Assembly (NCBI GenBank): GCA_963811335.1
Contig: CAWERB010000022.1
Coordinates: 360,631-424,630 of the forward strand
Source of the DNA: Trebonia sp963811335
GTDB lineage: Bacteria > Actinomycetota > Actinomycetes > Streptosporangiales > Streptosporangiaceae
Direction of reading: 5' to 3'
Length of the DNA: 64,000 nt
Shown here: positions 46,563-57,099 of the stretch, piece by piece
Layout of the letters: the number at the start of each line of letters is the position of its first letter
How positions within the stretch are numbered: position 1 is the stretch's first letter
Position numbers and translations under genes: made by a program
Notes under the pieces: generated by a model
Database searches by the model: none
Told to the model about the DNA's origin: nothing
The model's input: the letters and a program-made list of their open reading frames with translations, nothing else

Positions 46563-46779
46563 TGAGCGCCTCCAGGATGATCGCTCGCATCCGCGCCGGG
46601 AGCCTTACTACGGACTCGTTGTCCGCGACCGGGCTGTGACTGTCGACGTCCGCGAGCGTGGCGGGATCGGCGACGGTCCAGCCCTGGAAGAGCAGGTCCC
46701 CGGTTTCCTCCTCGACGAACACGGCCGGGCAGTGGTCGCCGTTCGTGTCGGGGTCGATTGCGATGAACTTTAGCGCCAT
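46471..46779 (-). CDS. Conserved small protein heading the DUF6879-Scr1 operon
   Basis: 102 residues: MALKFIAIDPDTNGDHCPAVFVEEETGDLLFQGW, DNESVVRLPARMRAIILEAL. This small protein regularly precedes DUF6879 and DUF5753 genes in actinobacteria; its function is unknown. The reading frame overlaps the start of DUF6879 by about 90 bases, which is longer than usual, so the true C-terminus is probably shorter. Upstream sequence GGGAGGCCAGCC ahead of the ATG is a fair ribosome site. Confidence 0.65.
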   Translation of the reverse strand: MALKFIAIDPDTNGDHCPAVFVEEETGDLLFQGWTVADPATLADVDSHSPVADNESVVRLPARMRAIILEALSGHATAVRRADRGDDALGGAPGDEGRVHAV

Positions 46780-47014
46780 GGCTGGCCTCCCTTGTAGGGC
46801 GTTGCGCTGGCTTGCGCAGCCCTTCGACTGTCTCCCGGGCGCGCGTCGCCGTCAAGGGGCAAGCGAGGCCCCGGGTGTCGATGCACGCTGGCGGCAACGC
46901 GTACCAGCGTGACGCCCCCGCCAGGCCAGCCCCGGCGGGGGCGTCCCCATCAGGGGCAGGCATGAGGCGCCTGGAGTACCTGAGCGATCCCACTGCGCCG
47001 GGGCCCGGCAGGGA

Positions 47015-47315
47015 GGACACCTGAGACGGGCCGCAGGATCGACTACTACGACGACCCAGCCGCGCCGGAGCCGAACAGCGTCGTCCCGGCGGCAGTCGCC
47101 CTCGTGACCCGCGACGACGGCGCGGTGCTGCTGATCCGCCGCACCGACAACGGCAGCGGCGCTTCCCGGCGGCGCGGTGGAGATGAACGAGTCCGTAGCC
47201 GGCGCGGCCGTCCGGGAGACCTTCGAGGAGACCGGCATACAGGTCGAGGTGACCGGGCTGATGCATAGCCCACCTGTCCAAAGAGCGCCGTTCTCCACTC
47301 GCGGCGCTCGCTGAC
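47015..47315 (+). pseudogene. NUDIX hydrolase, frameshifted and truncated
   Basis: RRIDYYDDPAAPEPNSVVPAAVALVTRDDGAVLLIRRTDNGSG is in one frame. The NUDIX box GGAVEMNESVAGAAVRETFEETGI is in the next, after a break near 47160. The protein then ends within 30 residues, well short of the usual 150. The metal-binding REXXEE core is intact, but the C-terminal helix is missing. Confidence 0.65.
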
Positions 47316-47320
47316 AATCG

Positions 47321-48457
47321 TCACTGCGTCACTGATGTCGTGTTCCCGACTCCTCCTTGAAGCGTCCGCGCTCGTTCGTGGTGCAGATTCTCCCAGCCGC
47401 GGGCTGGAGCGAAGATCATCTCCAGCAACGCCATATCCAGATGCGACACCTGCTGGTCGGCGTTGGCGTTGTAGTTGATCCGCCCGCCTTGCAAGCCCAG
47501 GCAGTTGAAGATCAACGCACCGCTCAGGCGCGTCGGGGACTCCAGGAGGTCGGCTGCTGTCGTGGGCCACTGCCTGCGCAGGAACGTCATCAGCGAAATG
47601 TCTGGCAGCGATGATCCCGGCGGCATCTGCTTGACGGCGCCCATGTTCGGCTGGCCGGAGAACGGACTCGTCGAGAGCTTCCACCCCAGTCCGGGCGAAA
47701 ACGGCAGCGGTGCGCTGTGGACCGGAAAGCACGACAGCAGGAGGATGTTCGGGCAGTCCGGGCTCGTCTGGCTCTGTGCCGGATTGCCACCTTTTTGCAG
47801 CTTGTCGAACACCTTGATGTAGAAGCGATTGGCGTCGTAGTAAGGGCTGGGACCCTTGGCATTTGGTGAGTCAAACGGCCCTGGGCGGGCGAGCAGGAGA
47901 TCGGGGGTGCTCTTGAGGGCTTCAAGCCACTCATCGTGGACCTGCTGGTCCTCATCCGACTCGGTGATCACCGTGCATTCGATGTAGTACGAGCGCTCCG
48001 GCCCGGACAGCAAGATGTCCACGTCACGGCCGTTGGCCAACGGGGCGTCGAATGTGACCGTCCATCCGTCGCTGGCGTCGGCGAAGGCGAGGGCGCGGGC
48101 TTTGGCCGTGGTCTCCACGAGCCCTGCGCGCAGCGTCCTCGACTCGCCCCGCTTTGCGGAGAGCCACGCGGTCGCCCGGACGGGATCTGATGTCGGGTGG
48201 TCCCGGACCATCTGAATGTCGCGGTCGAGCAGCGCGATCTCGTCCGCGCGCCACGAGGTCATCGTCCAGCCGAGGAGCGGCGGCCACTCCACGTTCTCCA
48301 GATCGGCCTCATCCCCCACCCACTTCCTCTGCTCCTGGAGGTAGGCGTCCGTCAGCACGGCCGCAATCGGGCTGCCGACCGGCAGGGCGCGCACCACGGA
48401 CTGCACCGCATCGATCCTCGCCAGCGCGTTCTGACGCACGATGTCGTTGGTGGTCAC
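47321..48457 (-). CDS. Hypothetical protein, possible PD-(D/E)XK-like fold
   Basis: 378 residues, intact, with codon use typical of the host. A central strand pair (ANGRDVDILLSGPERSYYIECTVITESDED) has the Asp and Glu placement of restriction-like folds, but the third catalytic residue is Thr rather than Lys, so activity is doubtful. Surrounding helices (LVETTAKARALAFADASDGWTVTFDAPL) and a C-terminal region with LLLSCFPVHS, GALIFNCLG are not diagnostic. It lies in accessory DNA. I do not know the family. Confidence 0.55.
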   Translation of the reverse strand: MTTNDIVRQNALARIDAVQSVVRALPVGSPIAAVLTDAYLQEQRKWVGDEADLENVEWPPLLGWTMTSWRADEIALLDRDIQMVRDHPTSDPVRATAWLSAKRGESRTLRAGLVETTAKARALAFADASDGWTVTFDAPLANGRDVDILLSGPERSYYIECTVITESDEDQQVHDEWLEALKSTPDLLLARPGPFDSPNAKGPSPYYDANRFYIKVFDKLQKGGNPAQSQTSPDCPNILLLSCFPVHSAPLPFSPGLGWKLSTSPFSGQPNMGAVKQMPPGSSLPDISLMTFLRRQWPTTAADLLESPTRLSGALIFNCLGLQGGRINYNANADQQVSHLDMALLEMIFAPARGWENLHHERARTLQGGVGNTTSVTQ

Positions 48458-48799
48458 GGCACGAATCGTACGGGAGCCCGCAGGCTTCCACTCTCAGCGC
48501 CGCATCTGCTTTCCACCGCAGCCCGCGCCTGATCTCGCGGCCGGAGAAGCGCCCAGAGTCGCCAGCTGATCGCTCACTTCAGGTGAGCTGCAGATCATCT
48601 GGTTCTGTGCACCGCAACGAGTGGGGCGCCGAGACTCCCGACGCCGTGCCGTAGGCGTTCCCGCGCGCCTCAGTGCTCAGGTAGGTCAGCGGGACAACCT
48701 CAGTCTGCCGTGTCGCGAGGTGACGCCGAAGGACGTCGGCTGGACCAGCGCCGGGTTCAATGGGAAGCGAGCGACCGAGAAGATCTACGCTCTGCCTGA
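48458..48799. other. Intergenic stretch
   Basis: No convincing gene. A short plus-strand open stretch near 48700-48803 ends in KDVGWTSAGFNGKRATEKIYALPD but has no supported start, and could be a decayed C-terminus. Confidence 0.4.
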
Positions 48800-49012
48800 C
48801 TAACGCGGCGGATCACCGGGATATCTGCCGAACCTTGAGGGGCCGAAATCCTGCGTCCCACGTGCCGTGAACAGCCAGTCGTCGTCATACTCGGCATAGA
48901 AGGACCAGACGTCGAAGTCCTTGACTCCGTTCCATTCGTTCACATAGTGCAAGGTAGAGCCCTGGCAGCGGGCCCGGCACAGCAGGCGACCGGCATACCG
49001 GACGAGCCGCAC
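48800..49012 (-). pseudogene. Gene fragment, family unknown
   Basis: About 70 residues (MRLVRYAGRLLCRARCQGSTLHYVNEWNGVKDFDVWSFYAEYDDDW, then DFGPSRFGRYPGDPP) look like the middle of a longer, globular protein. No ribosome site precedes the Met, and both ends seem cut. I recall similar segments in longer actinobacterial hypothetical proteins but cannot name a family. Confidence 0.35.
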
Positions 49013-49494
49013 GGCTTCCGCCGGAACAGATCCACCTCGGCGTCGGCCGCCAGCGCAGCTAGCCGAAGCAGGTCAGATCTCTCGATACGCGCTAGCGACC
49101 GATCCGAATCCTTGGGCCCCCTACTGCAACGAGGGGCGAGCTATTTATCCGATACCGCAGCGATCGGTATGCGGCAGAGTACGGTCGGCCAGGCTTATCA
49201 GAGCGCCTCGTTGCGCAAGGTACGGTTCGTAGTCTTGCTAACGGGTCCGCATGACGCCCGCATTGGAAACGCTGGTCGTGATTTATTAACTTGTTCGAAC
49301 ACGGTTTCCATTCATGTAACACTATCTATGGATTCCTCAGGGAGGTGCAGACTGCCGGTGTCGCATGTAGAGTTCTACTGATCGACCTATACCTGAGGAG
49401 TTGCACGACCCGATTGACTCAAACATCGAAGTACGAAGTCACTGCCATCGCGCAGCGAAGTTGGTACTCGCCGGATCTCTGAGAGGATGCCATA
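49013..49494. other. Transition into AT-richer DNA
   Basis: 482 bases in which composition shifts from host-like GC-rich to visibly AT-richer from about 49150. No gene is supported. It marks the left edge of the inserted CHAT operon and should contain its promoter. Confidence 0.5.
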
Positions 49495-49899
49495 TTGACT
49501 ATAAACAACCCCGGTGACATAAGCCTCAACCTAATAGTCACTACCGCAACTAGCGGTTTGGTAACTGAGCTGACAGGGCTACCTCAGCCTATTCCTGGAG
49601 CGAGTCGAGAGATCGTCTCGGGCGTTACCCTTAAGGTAAATTCCTATAGCCACAAGCGTGGTTGGGGCTATCCTGAAATACTAGATCTGACCCTTACCTG
49701 GGCTTCGACGGTATCGAGCGGAGTGGTTATAGCCTGGCTAACAGATAAGCTCAAAAGCAAGAAGGCTCGCTTGGAAGTAGACAACCAGCAAGTGGTCCCT
49801 ATGGACGAAGCGGCTATTACTAAAGCTGTAAAAGCCGCACTAGAGATTAAAGACAAGCAAGCGGATGGGCAAGCTGGTGAAGCGGAAGAAGGCAACTAA
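49495..49899 (+). CDS. Small protein upstream of CHAT protease
   Basis: 134 residues. The TTG start at 49495 is supported by GAGAGG 8 bases upstream. A hydrophobic run (residues 62-82, DLTLTWASTVSSGVVIAWL) could be one membrane helix. It is followed by a basic patch (KLKSKKARLEVD) and a charged C-terminal helix (EAAITKAVKAALEIKDKQ). It overlaps the CHAT gene by 35 bases, so coexpression is likely. No family is recognised. Codon use is much less GC-biased than in neighbouring regions, as in the rest of this insert. Confidence 0.6.
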   Translation: MTINNPGDISLNLIVTTATSGLVTELTGLPQPIPGASREIVSGVTLKVNSYSHKRGWGYPEILDLTLTWASTVSSGVVIAWLTDKLKSKKARLEVDNQQVVPMDEAAITKAVKAALEIKDKQADGQAGEAEEGN

Positions 49900-52667
49900 A
49901 ACCTCCCGAAGACAGCAACAAGCCGCAGGACTCTATGAGGTTTGTTATTGCAGAGAATCAATTCCTAACGATCCGCTTCAAGCCGTCATCCAACTGCTCG
50001 ACTGGGCGGAACGCGAAGGACTTTTGCTTAAAGCAGTAGTAGAGGTAACTAACGCCATGGTGGATATTTTCCAGCTACGAGATAAAGTGACCCCGGGGGA
50101 GCTACGGGTAGCTCGGAAGATCCAAGAGGCCTGGGGGAACGTAACTCTGCATTTGCCGCCAAGACAACCGCTGGCATGGTCGGACGAAGCTGTGCCATCA
50201 TGGGATAGCCCTCTCCCTGGAAATCATGCAAAATTTCTACTATATATTTTTTGTGCGCGCCAGCGCGCGGCGCGCAGTCGTTATTGGAGCACTGCACACG
50301 GAATAAGATCCGCGGCGATAGCGCAGCTATCAAATATTTATGAAATACCCGATGAAGTAGATTTGGCCGAAATATACGCTGGCGACGAGGATGGCAGCCC
50401 TGAAATCGTAAAGACTTTTGCGCTAAAGTATAGCGCCACTGTTGGGCGGGTTGTTGCGCGAGTTACGAGGTTTCCGCATAGGTATCCACCGAGAGCCAAA
50501 GACATCTTGCTCGAGATGGCGTTCATCCACCTACGGCAAATGAGTTACCTTCAAACAGAGCTAAAAGGCTATGAATCAGGGCTAAGCACATCCACTGTTA
50601 ATTTTGTCGTCAATAAGCTGCTCCCGTCGGTGCGGTCCCGCGGAATGCGAGCTCTGGCTGAGGGCCTAAGTTATCTCAATGAAGCCCTAATATCGTATGT
50701 ACCGATGACGCTTGGAGCGCACAGTTCCGAAGAACACGATCCTGTCCTAGGCCCGAAAACCATCGCCGTAATCACATGGATGATGCAGATGGAAGCCGAC
50801 GCATGGCACCTTGCAGAGGATGCCCCTGCAGAGCTGGCCGCGCGCGCGGCTATATCATGGTTGTCAGAGAGGCATGATTCCGCGAAGTCGTTGCACTATT
50901 TCGTTGAGTGGCTAGAGTGGGCGGGCCACGCAGTAGACACAGATGGGAATACACTCGTACTTTGGATGGTCTCCAGAGCACCCGTGGCAGCGATTATTTG
51001 GCTACATGCCATAGCTACAGTCGGTTTTGAAGGCCACGAATGGCCTGGTGGTGTGACAATTAATCCTGAGAGGGCTTTCCGTGATACGTTTAATGAGCTT
51101 CTGCCATACTCAGGTAATCCTTCCCGTCTCCCGCTCAGTGTACGGTACAGGTCAATCGTTCGCGCCGTCCTACTGACGAAGCCACCAATTGAGTCCTTGA
51201 TACAGCATTTGATCGAAACTGGCCGCATCGACCTTGCGCTCGAAGTTACTGGTACGTGGTGGGCTTCAGTAACCCCCACCGTAGTATGTAAGTCTTTCGA
51301 GGCGGGGCTGACCCAATGGCGCAACGAGATTGCCGAGCTAACAGAACGTGTAACGAAAGACCAAGAAGAGCGAGGTTTGCTTAACGAAGACCCGGAAGAG
51401 CGGGATCATTGGCGCGCTATGGCGAAAATGTTTCGGAGCCGCGGGCAGCAGATAAGCTCCATCTACAATGTCAACGAATTCTTGTTGTTCCAGCTTAAAA
51501 GTGATGTTGAGGAGCATCTGAAATACTTTTCGTACGAATATGATGTTCCTAGTAATATACTGCCGATCGTGCGCAGAAGATATGAGGATTTGCTACGCGA
51601 CGCCGACCGCCTGGGTATCGATTTGCTCTTCTCTCTCCTGTGCGCAGGAGGAGTGGTGTTCCTCCACCGCTCAGTAGATAAGGAAAGCTGGGCATTTAGA
51701 TACCTAGAATCTTCCAGGCCTGTTCTAATTGCGGGAGGTCACTACGCCGGACGACGAACGTTCGGTGCTCGTCCTCTGAGTTCTGAGCTACTCGGTGACG
51801 AATTCACAGCCATGCTGCCTCCGCCCGATGAGTCAGCTTTTAATTTGGCAAGACAAATCGCGCGCTTGGTCACTGACGAGCTTTCTCTAGGGCCGCGCGT
51901 TTGCTTGGTGAACGCTCCGGAACTGTCCCCATTTCCGTTGACAGCCGCATTGGCCTCTGCATTGCGCATGCAGAATTCCGGATCCGCCCTTGCCGAATTC
52001 GATACTAGTAGCCTTTGGCGTAAGAAAAGTCATGTTGACCAGGAAATATTGATCAACCAATATACTGGGTTTGTCGCACCAGATCAGGTCGCTGACGAGA
52101 TTATATGGAATGACCTAGGTGTTACGGGGACAGTTTCTTACGAATTCGCCAGTTCGCGCGTCACGGAGGCGCTTGCTATACCCAATTCTATTGTGCATAT
52201 TGTTTCTCATGGGCTTTTCGATGAGCGTGACCCTATTTTGTCCCTGCTCGTCACTACAGATAATCATCACCTCATGCCCATTGACTTTGTTGGCAAGAAT
52301 TTTTTCGGCGAGCTTGCTTATGCTGAATGCGTGTTCGAGTGCTGCAGGAGGTGCCTACGGATCTGGTTTTGGTCCTTCGATTTTTACCCGCCTGGCACTA
52401 GATGGAGGGGTGAAAGCAGTGGTTGGAAATGTTCTTCCGGTTGATGCACGTGATGCACAGGATTTTTCACAGACTTTTCAAAAGTACATGATTCATTCCG
52501 CGTCATCAGCCGCAGAAGCCTTTACAGTTGCTGTCAGCGCTGTTGATAGGGCAGAGGGGACAGTGTCCTATGACCCTGATTGGACACTCACTGTCAACGC
52601 TTTTCAATCCACCGCAAATTACTACGCAGTAGAAGGGATTCAGCAATGGCGGAAGGATCTTATCTGA
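49865..52667 (+). CDS. CHAT-domain protease with EAD-like N-terminus, one frameshift
   Basis: About 933 residues. Near residues 37-60, PLQAVIQLLDWAEREGLLLKAVVEV resembles an effector-associated adaptor domain (EAD). A long, mostly helical middle follows. The C-terminal CHAT caspase-like peptidase shows the catalytic His in VHIVSHGLFDERDP (His codon 52208-52210). After a frame change in a T6 run at 52300-52305, the catalytic Cys appears in SLLMLNACSSAAGG (Cys codon 52332-52334), then GGVKAVVGNVLPVD. Dropping one T restores LMPIDFVGKNFSASLLMLNACSS. The gene overlaps its TPR-like partner by 22 bases. The role inferred is a conflict or cell-death effector. Confidence 0.75.
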
Positions 52668-53640
52668 ATCAGATAAATAGCGCAGCCGCCAACCTTGCCG
52701 AAGCGGTGAATGGCAGTAATCAAGCCCAGCTCGACGACGCTATCTCGGCTCTTATGAGACTACTGACTGCGCCAAGTCAAGATCAATTGCTAACCGCATC
52801 GGTTCTTCTCCAACTCCAATTTGCGCACTTTATGAGATATAGATGGCTAGCCGAACCCGAAGATCTTGACCGTGGAATTGGATCTACACGGAAAGCTCGT
52901 CAGCTTGTGCCTTCAGGTAATTATGATTGGACGAGAGCTGATGTTAACTACTGCGCGCTGCTTCGCGACCGTTTCGTTCGATATAGAAGACCGGAGGATA
53001 TCGACGAATCTATTAAAGTTGCCGAAAGCGCATTGAAACGTGTTCCTAAGGGTCGTCAAGATAGCGCACGGCCTGTCCAACCTCGGAGACTCGTATTGGA
53101 GCAGATTCCCAGGCCTACGGCGACGCGAAAGATCTGCGGAGGGCGAGTGCGGTAAAGAGTGAGTCGCTCTCGCTTCTTCCGAAGGGAAGCGAACGTTGGT
53201 CAGTGATCGTTGGGGGATCTTGCCGCAGAATACTTGGTGCTGTTTTCGCTATCCGGACGTATGGCGGATGCGAACCAAGCCATCGATTTTTACCGTGAAA
53301 GAATAACTCACGCTGAAGGCCATAATGAACTTCCTCTAATGAACGCAAATCTTGCAAGCCTGCTAACCGAGCGTTATAAGGCGCAGCGCAACTCCGTCGA
53401 TATAGAGGAGGCAATTAAGCGGAGTCGCGCGGCTATCGAGTTGATTGACGCGAACCATTCGCAGCGAAGTGCAATGATGAAGATCTTGATTAATGCTTTG
53501 ACTGCTCAATATAAGCATTCGCGAAATAATTCAGATCTAATGGAACTCATTGAAGCCACCAAAGCTGATGCTGGCCCATGGCCGGCGTGACTACGATCCC
53601 GCGAAGCAGTGCTATCACGCCACGCTGGCCATCCTCCCAG
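52646..53640 (+). pseudogene. TPR-like repeat protein, frameshifted and cut by IS
   Basis: The start MAEGSYLNQINSAAANLAEAVNG at 52646 overlaps the CHAT gene. Repeats of TPR type follow in three frames: RYRWLAEPEDLDRGIGSTRKARQL, RYRRPEDIDESIKVAESALKRV, HGLSNLGDSYWSRF, RMADANQAIDFYRERITHAEGH, ERYKAQRNSVDIEEAIKRSRAAIEL and QYKHSRNNSDLMELIEATKAD. About three frame changes lie near 53060, 53105 and 53210. The reading ends near 53640, where transposase-associated DNA begins. It is probably the regulator or sensor of the CHAT protease. Confidence 0.6.
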
Positions 53641-53734
53641 TCAAACCGCGTAGTACTCACATCGGCATGATGAGGACGTCCTCGACTCCTCGTCGGGACC
53701 TGAGAACGGCGCAGATCGCCAGTTCTGTGCTCTT

Positions 53735-55260
53735 GGGTTAATGGGGCTCTTGGAAGTTAACCGGGGTAGCGCTATCGCATGGTTACCGTTCGTTTTGCGG
53801 CTGGTTCTGGTTACGAGGCGTTCCTCCTGGTTCCGCGGGTGCAGGCGGTTCGAACGCGGCGTCGCTGGTTGGCGGGGTTGCGGAAGCCGTAGGCGTGGCG
53901 GGCTTCGAGCTTGGCGATGCGGTTGAGGCTTTCGGAGCGGGCGTTGGTCACTCCGGTGAGGATGGCGTTGACGATCTCGCCTTCCCAGCGGGAGATCGTG
54001 CGGGCGAGGGTGGTCAGCTCGGTGACCTGCTCGTTCTGTGCGCACCAGTCGTAGAAGGCGAAGAGCCTGCCGCGGACCTGCCGCTCGCAGGGAACGGAGC
54101 CGGTGACGCGGGCGCGCAGGTTCAGGGCGTCGCGGAGTTTCTCCTTGCCGATCCAGGCCAGGGCGATCTGCTGTCCTTCCGCGGTCGCGTCGAGAGTCTC
54201 GATTACCTTCTCGAATTGTTCCGGTGACAGGCTCTCCAGGTTCTTTTCCAGAAGGTGCTTGATGCCGTACTCGGGGTCGCCGGACCTGCCGCGGCGGCCG
54301 TAGAGCTCGCGGATCGCGCGCCTGCGCACGTCCCCGGTCGTTTTCACGGCGAGCTGGACGACGTGGAACAGGTCCACGGCGATCGCGGCCTGCGGCAGCA
54401 TCTTCCTCACTGCGGACTGGTAAATCGTGCACATGTCAATGGCGATGACCCGGACGGCGTCCCGCCAGGCCGGCGGGCGCCGGCCAGCCAGTACGCGGCG
54501 TCGTCGGCGGTCCGGCCCTCCACCTGGCCGAGCAGCCCCTGGCGGCCGGACAGGTCGTAAAAGCAGGTGTGCCACCGGTCCGCGAGCAGGACGTACTCGC
54601 CGGCCTCCTCGTCGCGCCGCCACCGGGCCCGGCCGCGGCGGTGCTCGTCAATGCCCAGGTGAGCGACCGGTTCCGGCTCGTCCCCGAGGATCACGCCCGC
54701 CTTCTCCGTGAACGCCCCGTGCGCAGAGGGCCACGAGACGCCGTTGTGCCGGGCGGACTCGGCCGGGGTGATCCCCCGTTCCGCGACCTCATCCCCGCAG
54801 TGCTCCAGCAGGCGGCGGGTGATCCGGCACCGCGGCGGGACCTGCGGCGCCCACTCGGTGAACGTGCCCCGCGGGCAGTTCCCGTTCCCGCATGCCAGCC
54901 TGCGCTTCTCCAGGAAGAGATCTACTTTCCGGCTTCCGTACCGGACGTCCCGCGGACGGGTTACCACCCGGTCGTGCACGCGTTCGGATACCGTCCCGCA
55001 CCGGGGGCACGCGGCCGGGCGGGATACCCTCGCCCAGACCGCCAGGCGCCCGTCCGTCCCTTCCTCCGCCTCGGTCACGGTCACGCCTTCCATTCCCAGC
55101 AGTACCGACGCCGTATCCTGGGCAGGCGCGGACTCGTTGTACTTGATCGTCACAAATCGGGATCATCGAGTCCGCGTCTCGCTTATCCCGGCAGCGACAC
55201 GCATCATCCCGCAACATGATGATCACAGTCAGCCGGCCGACAGATCACCGCAGCGGCACG
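53735..55260 (-). mobile_element. ISL3-family insertion sequence (ends approximate)
   Basis: The element holds one transposase gene on the minus strand and interrupts the 3' side of the AT-rich CHAT operon. The left end probably lies near GGCTCTTGGAAGTTAACC (53746), where a second GCTCTTGG copy sits 17 bases outward. I could not find the matching right inverted repeat, so both limits are estimates. Confidence 0.55.
53811..55153 (-). CDS. ISL3 family transposase, one frameshift
   Basis: About 447 residues. The N-terminal zinc-binding region (CPRCGTVSERVHDR and CGNGNCPRGTFTEW) and a helix-turn-helix (ITPAESARHNGVSWPSAHGAF) precede the DDE core: Asp in VAHLGIDEHRRGRARW, Asp in VRVIAIDMCTIYQSAV, and Glu in NARSESLNRIAKLEARHAYGFRN. 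The frame changes near 54480 in a GC run (GGCGGGCGCC). ATG 55153 is the start. The C-terminus (RTACTRGTRRNAS) fits the family closely. Confidence 0.82.
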
Positions 55261-55585
55261 GTCACCGCAACGACATCAATCACGCACGGTAAGCAAATCG
55301 CATACCGACCCCGGCTCAGCTCGAAGGGCCGTTAATGGTGAAGCCCGGCTGCGAAGGACGCGCATATCAGGCGGATATTTCGCGTCATGTCCTGGCCTGG
55401 CCGCCACCGTCCGTAACGCGAGCCGGGGTGGCCGTACGCCCGCTGGGGCCGCCGCGGTGAGCATCCCGGCGCCAGCGTGAGCACGGCGGAGACGCCCAGC
55501 GGACGGGCATGCCGGCAACGGACGCCGGCGCGAGTGCCGTGTCGTCGGGTGCTCGTGGCCGGTGAGGCGTGACAGCTGGCTAGGG
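55154..55585. other. Gap between ISL3 element and relaxase
   Basis: 432 bases holding the unseen right end of the IS and the downstream end of the mobilisation operon. No gene or clear terminator is visible. Confidence 0.4.
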
Positions 55586-57099
55586 CTACCGTGTCGGGCC
55601 GCGTGGCCGGGGCTGTGCCGGCCGGCGGGCGGCGCGGGCGGCCTGGTCCGCGCCGTGCTGGCCTGGTGCGGGCTGACGGGCGGGGGGCGGTGTCACCGGG
55701 CCGGGGAACGATGTGGCGGCGAGGTCAGCCGCTGTGCGGGCGCGGGGCGGGCCTGGCGGCCGGGCCGGCGGCGCGAAGCGGACCGTGCGGAGCTGCTGGG
55801 CGGCGGTGAGGGCGGCATGGGCCTGGGCGGCGCGCTGCTGGGCGTCGCGCAGTTCGGCGACGGCCTCGGCGAGGGCGGCAAGCCGGACGATCACGATCGC
55901 CCACTCACTGGTGCGGTCCCCGGAGACGTGGGCGTAGGCGGCCATGAGCCGGGCCGCCTGGCGGAGCTGGCTGCCCGCCGTGGTGGGCGGGGGGATGCGG
56001 CCGAACGGCTCGCGGGCCGCGCGCTGGTAGGAGTCGGCCGCCTCGCGCAGCGGCCGGCTGCCGAGCATCGCGGCGGCGACGTGCAGGGTGTCGGCGGCGG
56101 CCTGGGCGGCGTCGGCGGCGGCGGCCGGGCTTGTGGCGCCGTAGGGCCCTGATGTTCGCGGTGGCGTTCGCGGCCGCCTTCGCCGCGTGCTCGAACAGGG
56201 CGGCCCGCTCGGCGCCGGTCAGCTTGATGTCTTTCACCTGCCTGGCCGGGTGCCAGCGCAGGGCGAGCCTGGGCCAGGTGAGGTCGGCGGCGAGCTTCCC
56301 GCCGGAGTACCAGACGGGCGTGCCGTCCTTGGTGACATCGCCGTTCAGCGCGACGGCGTACCCGGTCACCTGGCCGGGGTTGTTCGTGCTGTAGCCGCTG
56401 GCGGACGGTGATCCCCGCGGCTTGCAGCCGGGCGAAGAACTCCTCCGCGGTGGCGGAGGAGGCCGCGGCGGCGCTCACCGCGCGGCGCAAGGTGACCCGG
56501 GGGGCCTCGTCCAGGCCGCGCCGGGTGGCCTTCTCGTTCTCGGCGCGGGTGGGGTAGCGGGGCGCGGTCCGGTCCGCCGGGCTGGTGGACCGCAGCCCGT
56601 ACCTGTGCTCGGCGGCCCGGCAGGCGTCCCGGACCCGGTAGCGGTCGTTGCGGACCGAGGGACGCCGGCCGTCCTGGCGGGCGAGCATGACCACCAGGTG
56701 AATGTGATCATCGGCGTGCCGGACCGCGATCCAGCGGACCGCCTCGTCCTCCTCCCCGTAGCGGGAAAGCCCGGTCCGGTTCATCACGTCATGCGCGATC
56801 TGCGCCCACTCGTCGTCGGACAGCGTCTTGTCCTCGGGGGCGGCGCGCAGCGCGCAGTGCCACACCGGCCGCTCGGACGCGAAGCTGCCCATGGCGTCGT
56901 TCGGCTGGTTGAGCAGCCCGTTCAGCTTCCGGAAGTCGCGGGTGCCGTCCGCGCGCAGCGGCGGCTCCAGCGCGGCAGGGTGCCGGAACCCCGCGACGAT
57001 GTGGGGGTCGGTGTGCTCTTCGTGGCGTCCCGGGCCGAACAGGTACCGGATCAGCGGCTCGACGCGCTTGCCGCGCGGCGCGCTGATCTTCCCGATCAC
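55586..57099 (-). CDS. Relaxase/mobilisation nuclease, about two frameshifts
   Basis: About 500 residues. The GTG at 57099 (VIGKISAPRGKRVEPLIRYLFGPGR) overlaps the preceding small gene as GTGA. The MOB relaxase motif III is intact as RHADDHIHLVVMLARQDG (HxDxxHxH), with LNQPNDAMG and LSDDEWAQIAHDVMNRTGLSRYG before it. After frame changes near 56390 and 56060 the C-terminal helical part continues (TGYAVALNGD, LTGAERAALFEHAAKAAANATANIRAL; LREAADSYQRAAREPFGRI, SEWAIVIVRLAALAEAVAELRDAQQ). It would nick oriT and lead the strand into a recipient. It is the last gene of the mobC operon. Confidence 0.78.

Noticed and set aside
47321..48457. Restriction endonuclease call
   Set aside because: Only a D...ExT strand pair is visible; the usual Lys is absent and there is no methylase partner.
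53735..55260. Exact terminal inverted repeats of the ISL3 element
   Set aside because: A candidate left end GGCTCTTGG was seen, but no matching right end was found between 55154 and 55330, so the limits remain approximate.
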